The notes under the pieces are model-generated. The model saw only the letters and a list, made by a program, of their open reading frames with translations, had not been told where the DNA came from and ran no database searches. Both the position numbers and the translations under genes were made by a program. From Coriolopsis trogii (lineage: Eukaryota; Basidiomycota; Agaricomycetes; Polyporales; Polyporaceae), in the NCBI GenBank assembly GCA_020543525.1, contig JAHYIO010000006.1:1550001-1614000 (forward strand): DNA of 64,000 nucleotides, read 5' to 3'. This document shows, in pieces, positions 1 through 9,981 of this stretch (within the stretch, counting starts at the first letter, position 1; each line of letters begins with the position of its first letter).

Positions 1-596
1 CTGCAGGGCGCTGAAGTCTATAGGCTTGTGTGCGTAATCGAAATATTTGGAAGGTGCATCGCTCCAATCCCAGGTATTCTCTGATTGTGGATCCAGGGGA
101 GACTTTATACCCACGCAGCTCATAAAGTCAAAATTTTTGAGGTGCATACTCTCCAGTTGCACGAATTGTAAGCCAGTGAGGAGGCATGGGAGGGAGCAGT
201 GAGAGGCGTCGACTATGAGCCAGACAAGTGGCAGGGTGGGCGGGGGATCCAGAATAGTGCCTTTTTCCCACCAGAGTGCAAGATTTCATAGGTGTAGAAA
301 ATGCAATCCCATGAAATGCGGAAGCACCAACAGGAATGCGGGATAGTCCAATATAGGAGTTCCAGGGCTGTAGAGACGAGGGGCTCCCTGCCGTCTTTGA
401 CCATCGCCTTCGACACTGCCCGCTGGGGCAATGGATCGGCATTGCACATAGGATTTGTCAGACTGGGTGTATGTGTTCCTGCAATGGTCCATAAATGTCT
501 CATAATCATCCCCTTCCTGAAGTTTCAATCTCTGGATGTATCACGCAAGCTCAGGGCGGCTGCCGATGAAGTGAAAGAATTCATAGAAGCGTATAC
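1..596 (-). pseudogene. Degenerate F-box/LRR-like protein fragment
   Basis: On the minus strand short stretches read like the leucine-rich part of a basidiomycete F-box protein: a segment with SRPELA and YIQRLKLQEG, then LLVLPHFMGLHFLHL, then LIVDASHCSLPCLLTGLQF. They lie in shifting frames separated by stop codons, so no intact gene remains. F-box proteins of this kind normally present substrates to SCF ubiquitin ligases. The fragment abuts the solo LTR at 597 and runs off the left edge of the window. The identification rests on the leucine spacing pattern only and an unrelated decayed gene is possible. Confidence 0.4.
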
Positions 597-1163
597 TGAT
601 GAACTCTGAACCTGGAAGGCTTGGAGCAACCTGTAAGTCACACAAAGAGAGATCTTCAGTCAGTGAGCGAATGACTATATTGCATAGTCCAGTACCTGTA
701 AGTCACACAAAGAGAGACTACAAGTACTAGTAAGTAAAGTGTGGTAGAGCATAAGTAATGAGTGGGACTTACTTTTCAGTCAGTGAGCGAACGACTGAAG
801 AGCAGAGGGGCAAACAGACTGCCTTATATACTGGAAAGAGGAGTGCATGAGTAAGCGAATGAAGCAGTCACATGTTAACCATAGGACGATGAGTAAGAGT
901 CTGTACTCGGCGTATGAGTAAGAGCCGAGAGTATTCTGAGTAAGACATAAGGTCTAGAATGTTCTGGTGCATTGTAGAATGCATAGGAAGACAAGGGAAC
1001 CATATAGTCATGGGAACGTACAGTAGTTTCGTAGAGAAAACCGTACATGGTAAGTAGAAACACAGCCTATAGTAAGCACTAATTAGACATAAGTAAACAT
1101 GACCATACAAAGGTTGTGTGCACAACTCCGGACCGATAGAGCCGTAAATCCGGAATGTCAACA
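597..1163 (-). mobile_element. Solo LTR of the copia-B family
   Basis: This 567 bp block is co-linear with both LTRs of the copia-B element (38286-38852 and 44222-44788), starts TGTTGACATTC and ends TTCATCA on the minus strand, and has exactly the same length. By eye about 25 positions differ, so it is roughly 95-96 percent identical and older than the full copy. It interrupts a FunK1 kinase relic just after the catalytic-loop motif. The flanking five bases do not match (TATAC at 592-596, AGGAT at 1164-1168) and no primer binding site follows it, so it is a solo or recombined LTR rather than an end of a full element. Confidence 0.9.
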
Positions 1164-2112
1164 AGGATCAGGATGTTTCCCCCGCTGACATCGCGGTAGA
1201 TGATATGCTTCTGATCCATCACAATATAGTGAGCTGCGAGAACAGCGCGATGAGCATTGGCGCACCAGCAAAGGATGAGAGATACACACCATATTGGGAT
1301 CAAGCGCCACCATGACAGAGCCTTGAGCGCACGACCCGCCACCCCGGGAGCCATGAAGAATGGCTTACCGACCAGGAAGTAGCATGGTGGCCGGCCCTCG
1401 CCATCAGGAACACTGATCTTGTACCGGGACCATTCGTCGACCAGGGAGGCCTTGAGCTTGGCACGTACAGATGCAAACGTTATGTCCTTCGGGATCCCTC
1501 CCTCAGGGAGATTGCGTTCGGCGTGGTTCCAGTTGGTGGACCGCTCTGTCGAGGCCTGAGTTATGAGCTTCCACTACTCATCGTGAGGATAGAGGCGCGT
1601 GGCAGTGGAGTCGATGCCGAGCTGGTCGCGAGTTAAGCAAGATATCCGCCAGAGGATATCGCACATCTTCTTCTAGTTGGAGATGTAGTCGACTGCCTGG
1701 GTCACGATGCACCCAGACCTATCCCACCGGAGGAGACGGGAGCGACAGCCCATGATGAGGAACACAAAGAGCGCCGTACGTTGCTGGATGGCAAAAGCAA
1801 GTTCTGCGTACTTGATGAGTTGGCCACGGACATGGGTGTGAGCTTCGGTGGTGGCTGGGACAACATCGTCGTCGATGTCGTAGTACGGGTCATTCTTCAT
1901 CTCCGAGTTTACACATTTCACCGGTATGATCTGATCCCGGGCCCATTGCAGACTTCCGTTCTCCGGGGTTTCTTCCACGAAAAAAGGCTGAGTCAACTCG
2001 CTGATGGTTTGGATCGACAACTCAGATTACAGTTCTCTTCTCTGAGATCGCAATGCCGTAACTAGGTGCAAGACCATGTGTGTTGACGGCGTGTGTCTGC
2101 AAAATCTGTACA
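1164..2112 (-). pseudogene. FunK1-type protein kinase relic (copy 2)
   Basis: Minus-strand peptide blocks match the FunK1 kinase at 15945-18839 in order: HVRGQLIKYAELAFAIQQR, LLRWDRSGCIVTQAVDY, DQLGIDSTATRLYPHDE, FLVGKPFFMAPGVAGRALK, then HYIVMDQKHIIYRDVSGGN, which contains the catalytic-loop HRD-like YRD and the SGGN signature of fungal FunK1 kinases. Stops follow DYISN and PHDE, and the segment between GRALK and the catalytic loop is largely missing, so the gene is dead. The solo LTR cuts it off right after the SGGNILIL motif. This is a separate copy from the FunK1 pieces at 2769-3123, because both contain the QWA...DP(F/Y) region. Its upstream limit near 2112 is uncertain. Confidence 0.75.
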
Positions 2113-2609
2113 TCAGTATTCCCCCCTTTGTCTGAAGTTTGGAAGCGTGCCTTTTTTTCAGCATCTGGGCCTCCGGGCAAGAGTGTATTGCACATCGTTT
2201 CCGCACCACCTGTCGGATCGAGCCTGCGGATGTAGGGATGAAGGACGGCTGAGCTCACCTATTCAGCCATGCCCACCGCACACGCAGAGAAAAAGGTTTG
2301 AGAGATATACAGCAAAAATGAGCTGCTCGTTGTGGAAGATGTCGTGCACGCATATCTGATCTGATCCCGATCCCATTGGGGCGTGGACAGGCACACATAA
2401 GCCGGCGGGTGGCGGGAAAAATGCTTGCGTTGTCCGTCTCACAATGTAGGGGAGCCAACCAAGGAATACATGAAAAGTCTGAGCTCCCGAGAATCTGGTC
2501 TGAGCTCTGAGATTGGAAGCCATCTGAGGCTGTCTGGAGGTCATCTGGAGGGGTCTGAAACCTCTGACTCAGACCCTCCAGACACCTCAGAACTTGTGGG
2601 AAATTCTGA
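2113..2609. mobile_element. TSD-less TCAG element no. 4, with F-box gene tail
   Basis: A 497 bp element with imperfect terminal inverted repeats: it starts TCAGTATTCCCCCC and ends GTGGGAAATTCTGA. It sits between CA and TG with no target duplication. Inside, about 2285-2430 on the plus strand matches the 3' end of the F-box gene near 47.5-47.6 kb in inverse orientation: the peptide ELLVVEDVVHAYLI parallels HALLVVAGVVHAYLI. The next 150 bases are GTCTGA-rich and match 47386-47460. It is non-autonomous, with no transposase or helicase gene. The right terminus is well supported because the homology to 47386 stops exactly there. The left terminus rests on motif alone. Confidence 0.6.
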
Positions 2610-2768
2610 TGTAAGCTGTGGCCAGGGGACGGAGTAGTGGCTTGTTACGTACGAATGCCTCGGATATCTCAATCTTTGACATGTGGGGGCGTCGGCGAGC
2701 TTGGAGAATGGATTCTTCATGACCTGTTTGCTAGGCGCTTCAGTGGCGGTACAGGAGGGAAAAACGCG

Positions 2769-3123
2769 TCAATGAACTCGTCGAGAAGTGATATCGGCAG
2801 GCTCGAAACCCCTCGCTGGGTCCTCGCTGAATGGGTCGAGCCTGGGGTCGCCACGTAAAAACTCCACTGCAAGCAGTTGGTCGGCCCATTGGGCCATACT
2901 ACCGTAACCGTCATGCGGCGCTGCAAAGGTGTGGTAGAACGCAGCATCATGCTTCCGCCGGTCCTCGTCGTCCATCATGGAGTCCGGTTGAGGGGGACAC
3001 AAGCAAATCTTGAGGCCAGCTGCTAGATTTTGGCCATTCACTGCACCAATCTAGTATAACCAAGCAGTCAGAAAGAGCTATGTGCATGCAAATGCCCAAA
3101 ACTCACAAACATTTCAGCAACTG
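2769..3123 (-). pseudogene. FunK1 kinase copy 1, downstream piece (after transposon)
   Basis: The minus strand from 3123 continues the first exon of a FunK1 gene (AVAEMF), followed by a GT-AG intron at 3106-3041 at the same place as in the copy at 18.4 kb. The next exon begins GQNLAAGLKICLCPPQPDS and includes QWADQLLAVEF, parallel to PGLKLCLC and WADQLVAIEF in the 18 kb copy. Reading stops soon after DPFSEDPARGFEP. The upstream part of the same gene lies at 15238-15690, 12 kb away, because the Plavaka-type transposon is inserted in exon 1. The FunK1 family are protein kinases expanded in mushrooms. This copy cannot give a working enzyme. Confidence 0.75.
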
Positions 3124-3134
3124 CATTAGCATTC

Positions 3135-3290
3135 CGTCAATATGCCCAGGAGCACAGGGGCCTGGCTCAGAGAAGCACTCAAGGTGCTCCATTGAGCACC
3201 AGTGCTCAAGGCAAAGCACAGGTGCTCATCTGGGCACAAGTGCTTATGGAACACTAGCTGGAGCACCTTATGGAGCACTCTGACCAGCGG
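3135..3290. repeat. Left subterminal palindrome array of the Plavaka element
   Basis: This stretch carries many copies of GTGCTC and GAGCAC, often joined into near-palindromes such as GAGCACCAGTGCTC. The mirror-image array is at the other end of the transposon. Such subterminal repeats are the usual binding sites of transposases in CACTA-like elements; that role here is inferred. Confidence 0.75.
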
Positions 3291-3775
3291 TTGATCACAC
3301 ATACACACAATAGATATGGGTCACAACGGCGCAGATATATTGGACCACTATTCATAACACAAACCAAGTAACAACCTTGATCCTAAGCAGGCTGGTATAG
3401 GATCACATTGATCAGAGCCTTCGGTAGAAGAGAGTCTGATGTCAATTCTCTGCAAATATGTATGTATCATGTGCACTCACCTAGATGAAGTGGTAATTAG
3501 ATACTATAGTGTAAACAAATACTTGAAAAAATGGTAGCGTGAAATGCATACTACAGAAACATCACAAACAAATAACAGAAGACCTTGGAGCAGAGGAAAG
3601 AGCAATCCACAATGTTGCACTGCGAAGTAGGAGTTAGAGTAGTGATACAAATAGTGAACCAAGGCGTACCTCACTCGTGGTCGGAGGAGGCAAAATCAGG
3701 CGCTCGAGTCTCACGCCTGTCGCCTGCCTTGGGCGGCGCGGACGGCTTGGGATCCTCAGCGCGAGAGCGGAGCAA
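3291..3775. other. Non-coding interior of the Plavaka element
   Basis: No open reading frame or repeat could be supported between the left subterminal array and the 3' end of the accessory gene. The stretch is AT-richer than its neighbours and probably holds the 3' untranslated region of the minus-strand gene. Confidence 0.4.
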
Positions 3776-6480
3776 CTAGCGCGCTAGGGTGTCAATGACA
3801 TCCCAACGGGTACTGTCTAGCTGAAGAGCCTTCTCGTAGAGTGTCATTGCTGTCCGCGTTGGGATATGCTGGTGCGAATGAATGTCATAATTCACAGAGT
3901 TGCCGTAGTTGTCGCCCGAGAACTGACCTGGCTTGCCTGGAGGGATGCTCTCCTGGCCTGTTTTCCATGCTTTGAGAGCAAACTCAACCTGAAGGACAGC
4001 TGTAAGGGCAGCGCAGAGTCTAAGTGCAAACAAGACTTACTGCAAGGACGCTCATTACAAGGGCGCCTATCGCACGTGATGCGGGTCTCGCATCGACCGC
4101 ATCTCTGAGATCACGCGGGAGAGAGTTGATGACAGGAAGATGGACGTATGCAAACAGTCTCAGGGGGAAACTCCCCTGGAACTTGCCCTGGCAAGTGTTC
4201 AGTGAGAGGACACCAGGGTGAAGAGAAGGGACAGATACATTGTACTTGCCATCCTTATATTTGCCCCATATAAACGGCACGTGCAAATCTCTGATTGGGT
4301 CCCGGGTAGTCAAGTTAGGGTGGTGTTCATAATGCTTGAGTTGCTTGTCTGTCAGACCGAGCTGTTCCTTGACGTAGCATGCATGGCCCTCGGGAACATT
4401 GAGGTCAGAGTAGGCGGGGTCATCAAAGTGGTCCTGAATTATCGTCAGTGCAGTGTCACAGAGTTTTGTCTGCCATCGCTGGACACTGGTCCCAATCTGT
4501 GAAGTATTGAGGCTGTGAGATCAACACAGGGGACAAGCGATGCACCAAATCGTATATAGCATCATCTTTCACGATCTGATGCGGAGAATCGGGGAATGCC
4601 ATCTGGAAAGCCTCCTAACGAGTGTCAATGTCCAGAGGCTCGAAAGGCGCGTGGAAGCCGGCGAAAACCATCGCCAACAGATGGAGTCGCTGGCGAAACG
4701 TGTCTTGCATGGCCTTGTCCTTGATATGTGTCAAATTGAAATGTTTCGGGGCTTTGGGGGCCGGCATCGAGGCATCTGCATTGGCGGCACGAAGACGTTT
4801 CACTTAAGTGAGGTCGGACTACAGCAAACTGATGTCAGGACATTGCATGATAAACGAGGAAAAGAAAACATGCGCGGTGAGGGATGCGCGGGTCTGCAGA
4901 GTGCCCTTGGTCCTTGCCCTGTATGCTTGTCCCATTCGCGCGACCCTTGAGAGCCTTGGCGCGTGATGCGTGAGGTGCAAAAACTGCCATATGGGCTTCT
5001 TCGAGGGTGTTGTGCTCTGTGTCATCGTCCTCGTCAAACAGGTCGCTGTACTCGTGGACGCCAGGGACCGAGGCTTCAAGATCAATGGTTGCAGGATTCG
5101 AGGCAGTCGAGGCGGTATGAGGAGCGGAGGCCTTCGTTTTGCCTTTTGCAGCTGAGTGAGTGGCGAAGTTAGCGGCGGCAAGAGAGGTCTTCACAGTGGT
5201 CGGGTGAGGTGTCTTGGCTAGAGTCTTGTAATGTTCTGCGAAACTGGCGAGGAGGCCGCCTGTCATTTTCCAGGCCTTCACCTTTTTTGCCGGACTTTGG
5301 CCGCCAAGTCGCAGACAAGTCGGTTGCAAGGAACAGTGTGGTGGGAGGTTATGAGATAGATGCAGACAAGCGGGCGGGTTGCGATAACAGGGCGTAAATT
5401 GAGAGTGACGTGGCATGCGAATGTGACGTCAGCAAGCAGACGGTATGTCAATATGCAGGTGGCAATAATAGGGATTGTGAGAAGAGGCCAGAGATCGAGA
5501 GCAGACAACGAGCGGTGAATAAGTCAATGGGCGACGCGGCGTGGGGTGAGTGTGATCCATGCGAGCGAGTGGTGTGGATGGAGATGCATGTTGCGTTGAT
5601 GAAATGAGTGAATGCGGATGCAAGGTAGAGGGTGGGCGAGACTTACATTGCGAGTGCACCGGCAGAGTCCATGCTGCATGAACGTGCCTTCCGCTTCAGG
5701 GTGTTCGAGGTTGAGTCCTCGGCGTTGCGCATGCAAGTGGCTTCAACATCAGCGCGCCTGAGCTTGGGAACTTTGCCCTTGCGGCGTCTCCCCTTCTTCT
5801 TCTTCTTATCTACCACCATCTCGTCTTCGTCTAGCTCCTCCTCCTCAACCTCCATCTCACTCATCTGTGCTTGCCTGGCATCCTCCTCCTCAGGCTAAAA
5901 CTCCGAACCACTCTCCGCTGATTCGATCGGCTCGTTGCTCTCGTCTGAACCGGCCAGGACTTCGGGACGCTGCAACCGTTTCACAATCAAGGCTGGAAGG
6001 TGGATCAGTCGCACAAGCCAACTAAACACAATGCTGGGAACCTATGGGACGATTCGTCATCGGAAGATGGCTCATCCTTGTTCGAGGATGACAGAGGGGT
6101 GGGTGGGTCAGAGGGAGGGAGGGGTGAGTTGGGAGGAGGTTCATCTGGGGAACAGAGGTCAATTGCGATAAGGTAGGTCTCCAAAGCCTCCAAGTACCGT
6201 CTCTTCTCTTCTCTTTTGGGCCCGGTTTGGGTGTGTTCTTTTTGCCTAGCACGACCTTGCCTTTGGGACGTGGAAGTGGAGGTCTATGCCTCGCGTCGTT
6301 GCCTTCCTTGTCCTTCGCCCGATTTTCTTCCCTCAGGTGGGCGATTCTTGCAGTTTTTCTTGTTGTCTCTCTATTTGCTGTTGAATCTCTTCCTCTTCAG
6401 CCTCCAGGGCTTCTGCATTGCGTTTGCAACACATCTTAGGAGGGGTCAGTGGATGGTCTGGATCATCAGACCGATAACCA
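3776..6480 (-). pseudogene. Plavaka-associated accessory protein, degenerate
   Basis: A multi-exon minus-strand gene runs toward the left end of the element. From the 5' side one sees a glutamate-rich coiled-coil stretch (EALEAEEEEIQQQIERQQEK, about 6340-6430), an acidic-lysine-rich segment near 5643-5864, then blocks SFAEHYKTLAK, PHQIVKDDAIYDLVHRL, VKEQLGLTDKQLKHYEHHP and finally LQVEFALKAWKTG with PGQFSGDNYG and a helical tail ending DVIDTLAR. The late blocks have the composition of a hypothetical family common in basidiomycete repeats, perhaps DUF6532-like, but I do not recognise a function. A TAG at 4615-4617 interrupts the frame after DIDTR. Exon borders upstream of 5416 are not resolved. 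Confidence 0.5.
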
Positions 6481-7163
6481 GATAGGTCTATGAACCCAGG
6501 ATGTTTACCCTTGTTCTGGGGACGCGTACAACATGGGCTGGGTGGGCGTGCTGGCTCGACGGTAGCCTCAGTATGCTGTTCCTCGGCGACAGTGGCCTCA
6601 GTTGCCTGGCCTTCTGCCGCTGAGGACTTCTGGCGGGCGCGCGAGTCTTTGGTGGCATAGAGGGAGATGGAGGGTGACAGATGGGTTGTGGCCGGAGACT
6701 GAGAGCCTATGGCATGACGGATGCCAGCGACATCCTTATCGTCGCCACCATCTTGGGCCAGAGCCCATGATGCCCCGCCCCTGCCCGTGAGGCCGACATT
6801 CGGCCGTATTTCTTTGAACTTCAGAGGGACGCAACGCTCACATACATTTTAACAGCGAGCAGAATATATTTCAAACAAGATGACATGGAGCCTGAGGCGA
6901 CAAGGCATTTACTGGAGAGTATGTACAGGTTATCATGGAGAATGGTGTTGTGCTAACCTTGGCACAGGAGAGTTGGAACTCCTCTCCGGCGGCTTTGTCG
7001 GCTCGGACTTTAGGACATGACAAAGTGGTCCAAATCTTGTCAGCAGCCTGAACTCACCCTGTGAGTCCGTTGTCTCAGTCTCTCTCTAAGTCCCCACCAT
7101 CTAATCCTCTCGGCCCAGCATCGGTCCCACATCCACCTTGCTACCCTCTGTGTCACAGCTGTT
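6481..7163. other. Intergenic region between divergent Plavaka genes
   Basis: The accessory gene (minus) and the transposase (plus) diverge from here, so both promoters should lie in this stretch. Parts of 6480-6800 may still be 5' exons of the accessory gene. No specific promoter element could be supported. Confidence 0.35.
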
Positions 7164-9709
7164 TTGCCTGTTGTATTCCGGTATGTTGTCTCTTCTGTTG
7201 GTGTGGCTATCTCCCCTGACTTGATGCCCTCCAGCAAGATGCCCCGCGACTTCATCCCCCGCCTCATTCCTTGCAGTTGGCCCGGCTGCCGCGTCCGTTT
7301 CAAGACCTTTGGCGGGCACAAGCAGCATATCCAAGCCATGCATCAACCTGAGGGCCTGCCCAGCCCTAGAATGTCGGCCTCTCCACCACCACCGCTGTTC
7401 CCTGTCAACGTGGAGGGTGGGCCTGAGTTGCCTAATGCTGGCGTTGATGCTCTGCCTATCCCCCATGCACCGGCTCATCCCGAAGGGTCCATCCTCAACA
7501 CGGAGATTCATCCATTCATCACAGGTACGTATCTAGTGTTCAAATCTTTCCATGAACATTCCGCTCATTCATGACTACTCACATGCAGGTTGTCCATGTG
7601 ATGCTCATGGGGATCCTCTTCCTGAAGGAGCGCCTCCAGTGCCCGACCCTCCCTGCAACTCTGCCGATTATATACCCTTTGCCTCATGTGCTCACTTCGA
7701 GCTCTCCAACTTTCTGTACTGTAAGGTTCAGATGTCAGGCAGCCATCTTGATGAACTCATGCAAATCATGGCCGCCTTCACCACTGGCCAGCCTCCTTTT
7801 GCGGGAAGCAAGGACATGTATGAGATGGTTGACTCCATCCCTCTAGGGGATGTTGCGTGGCAGTGCTTCGCAGTCACGTACAAGGGCCCATGGTCGGAGC
7901 ATGATGTTCCGTCGTGGATAGAGAAGGAGTATAAGGTCTGGTTCCGATGCCTGCATGAAGTGCTTTGCAATCAGCTGGCCAATCCCAACTTCGCACAAGA
8001 GATGGACGTCACTCCAAAGAAGGTCTACTATGATGATGAGCGAGTGTACATGCACTCTATGACTGGTGACTGGGCATGGGAGCAGGCGGTAAGTATTGTT
8101 ATAATCATGCTGTCATATATTCATGCTCATCGTGTCACGGTTATGTCATATACAGGACAATCTCTCACAGCATGCAGCCAATAAGGATGCTACCTTCTGT
8201 CCTGTCATTCTAGGCAGTGACAAGACTACCGTCTCCATTGCTACTGGCCAGAACGAGTACTACCCATTGTATATGTCCAATGGGCTCGTCCACAACACCG
8301 TTCGTCATGCTCATTGTAATGCTGTCTCCCTTGTTGCTTTTCTAGCCATTCCAAAGAGTATGTGGTGTTGTATATAATCCATGTCGAGGCTATCTTAATC
8401 CAGTTTGGGTCCGTACATTGCCAACTATCCTAAGCAAGTACTCCTTGCCTGTGTTGTTCAAGGGTAGTGCCCCAAGTAAGTTGTTAGGTTATCTCCTTGG
8501 ATGTTGACTTATTATATTCATGTAGGTGTGATGCCGATCGTCGAGATCTGGATGGGCAAGGGGACCGTTGCTCTCATGCGGTCACTGAGGCATTGCTAGA
8601 CACTCTAAACCTTAAGACCCTGTGGGATGACTATGGTATTGTGGGTGATCTCCTAGTATGTTGCCAAGTTATTCTCCCATCTGTAATGTCTGGTACTCAT
8701 CTATTGTGTGATAGCCCTTCACTGTGGATTTTCCATATGCAGATATCTATGAGATGTTGTCCCTAGACCTTCTTCATCAGGTCATTAAGGGCACATTCAA
8801 AGACCACTTGGTCACATGGGTAGAGGAGTATCTTGAGCTCACTCATGGCAAGACACAAGCTGCTATAATCCTTGCAGACATAGATCGTCGGTATGCCATA
8901 ACTCCCTTGCTACTAGATGCTATTCCCATGCTAATATACACACTACTAGCATTGTAGCTGTGCCACATTTCCCTGGTTTGCGCCGCTTCCCAGAGGGACG
9001 AGGCTTCAAACAGTGGACTGGTGATGACTCTAGGGCTCTTATGAAGGTCTGTTTTGATGCACTTTGACAAAACATCTTTCAATATGCTTATAAGAATATA
9101 GGTGTATCTGCCTGCACTTGTTGGATATGTTCCTCCACAGATAATCCAGTGCCTCAGTGCCTTTCTTGAGTTTTGCTATCTCGTTCGTCGAGATGTTATC
9201 ACGACTCGCATCCTACTAGACATCGAGGATGCACTTGCTCGATTTCATCGAGACTGTGTTGTCTTTAAGGATGCAGGTATTCAACTGGATGGGTTCTCCC
9301 TTCCTTAACAACATTCTCTCAAGCACTACCCCCGCCTCATTCAGCTCTTTGGTGCTCCCAATAGACTCTGTTCTTCTATCATAGAGTCCAAACACATCAA
9401 GGCTGTAAAGGAGCCTTATCGTCGTTCCAACCGCTTCAATGCTCTTGGTCAGATGCTCATAACCAACCAGCATCTTGACAAGCTTGCTGCTGCACGAGTT
9501 GATTTCTCATCTCGAGGCATGTTGGCAGGTTCCCTTCTCCCAGTTATTCTTGAGGAGGAGGAGGAGGATATGCCTGACCTATGGGCTGGACTCAACCTGG
9601 ACTATATTCCTAGAGATCCTGGTCAGCAGGCAGAGCAAAATGCTGCTCTAAATGAGGATGATGATGGAGGAGCTGCTGGAGATGATAAGACTCTAGCTAA
9701 GGTTGTTTT
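7164..9709 (+). pseudogene. Plavaka-type transposase, 5' part
   Basis: The protein starts near 7164 or 7233 with a C2H2-type finger (CSWPGCRVRFKTFGGHKQH, then a second histidine in IQAMH). After an intron it continues with blocks typical of Plavaka transposases of fungi: FELSNFLYCKVQMSG, TFCPVILGSDKTTVSIATGQ, YYPLYMSNGLVHN, LWDDYGIVGDLL, SLDLLHQVIKGTFKDHLVTW, HFPGLRRFPEGRGFKQW, QCLSAFLEFCYLVRRDV and ESKHIKAVKEPYRRSNRFNA. These catalyse DDE-type cut-and-paste transposition in the nucleus. A TAA at 9306-9308 after DGFSLP and frame changes around 8380-8560 and 8890-8950 show decay. The gene is cut at 9709 by copia-A; the flanking GTTTT is duplicated at 14292. Confidence 0.8.
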
Positions 9710-9903
9710 TGTTGGAGTATGACACTATGTCATACCTCCTTCCGGACTCTGAATTCCTATTGTCAGGTTTCACACTCCGCCTGTCTGTGTCATGTCTGCG
9801 ACACAGGCTTTGACTGTCTTTGTGTCATGCTTTAGCTAGCTACATGTATTTATATCCATCCCCCCGAGTACCCGCAATCCATCCGCATTCCCCATCTCCA
9901 TCA
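9710..9903 (+). repeat. copia-A 5' LTR
   Basis: 194 bp, beginning TGTTGGAGTATGAC and ending CTCCATCA. It matches 14098-14291 except at five positions. Promoter and transcription start of the element should lie here. Confidence 0.95.
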
Positions 9904-9918
9904 GGTTATGAGCCCTGC
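9904..9918 (+). promoter_or_regulatory. copia-A primer binding site (half tRNA-iMet)
   Basis: GGTTATGAGCCCTGC begins at the first base after the LTR. It is the exact complement of GCAGGGCUCAUAACC, the anticodon-arm sequence of fungal initiator tRNA-Met. Priming from a cleaved half tRNA-iMet is known for Drosophila copia, whose binding site begins GGTTATGGGCCC. The same 15 bases occupy the same position in copia-B. Confidence 0.85.
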
Positions 9919-9981
9919 ATCGCTCTGACTCAGACCAGTCTTCGCTCAGCTACTATCACCCCCTCGAATCTTATCTCCATT

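Noticed and set aside
3135..3290. CRISPR-like repeat array
   Set aside because: The repeated words are short palindromes at irregular spacing at transposon ends in a eukaryotic genome.
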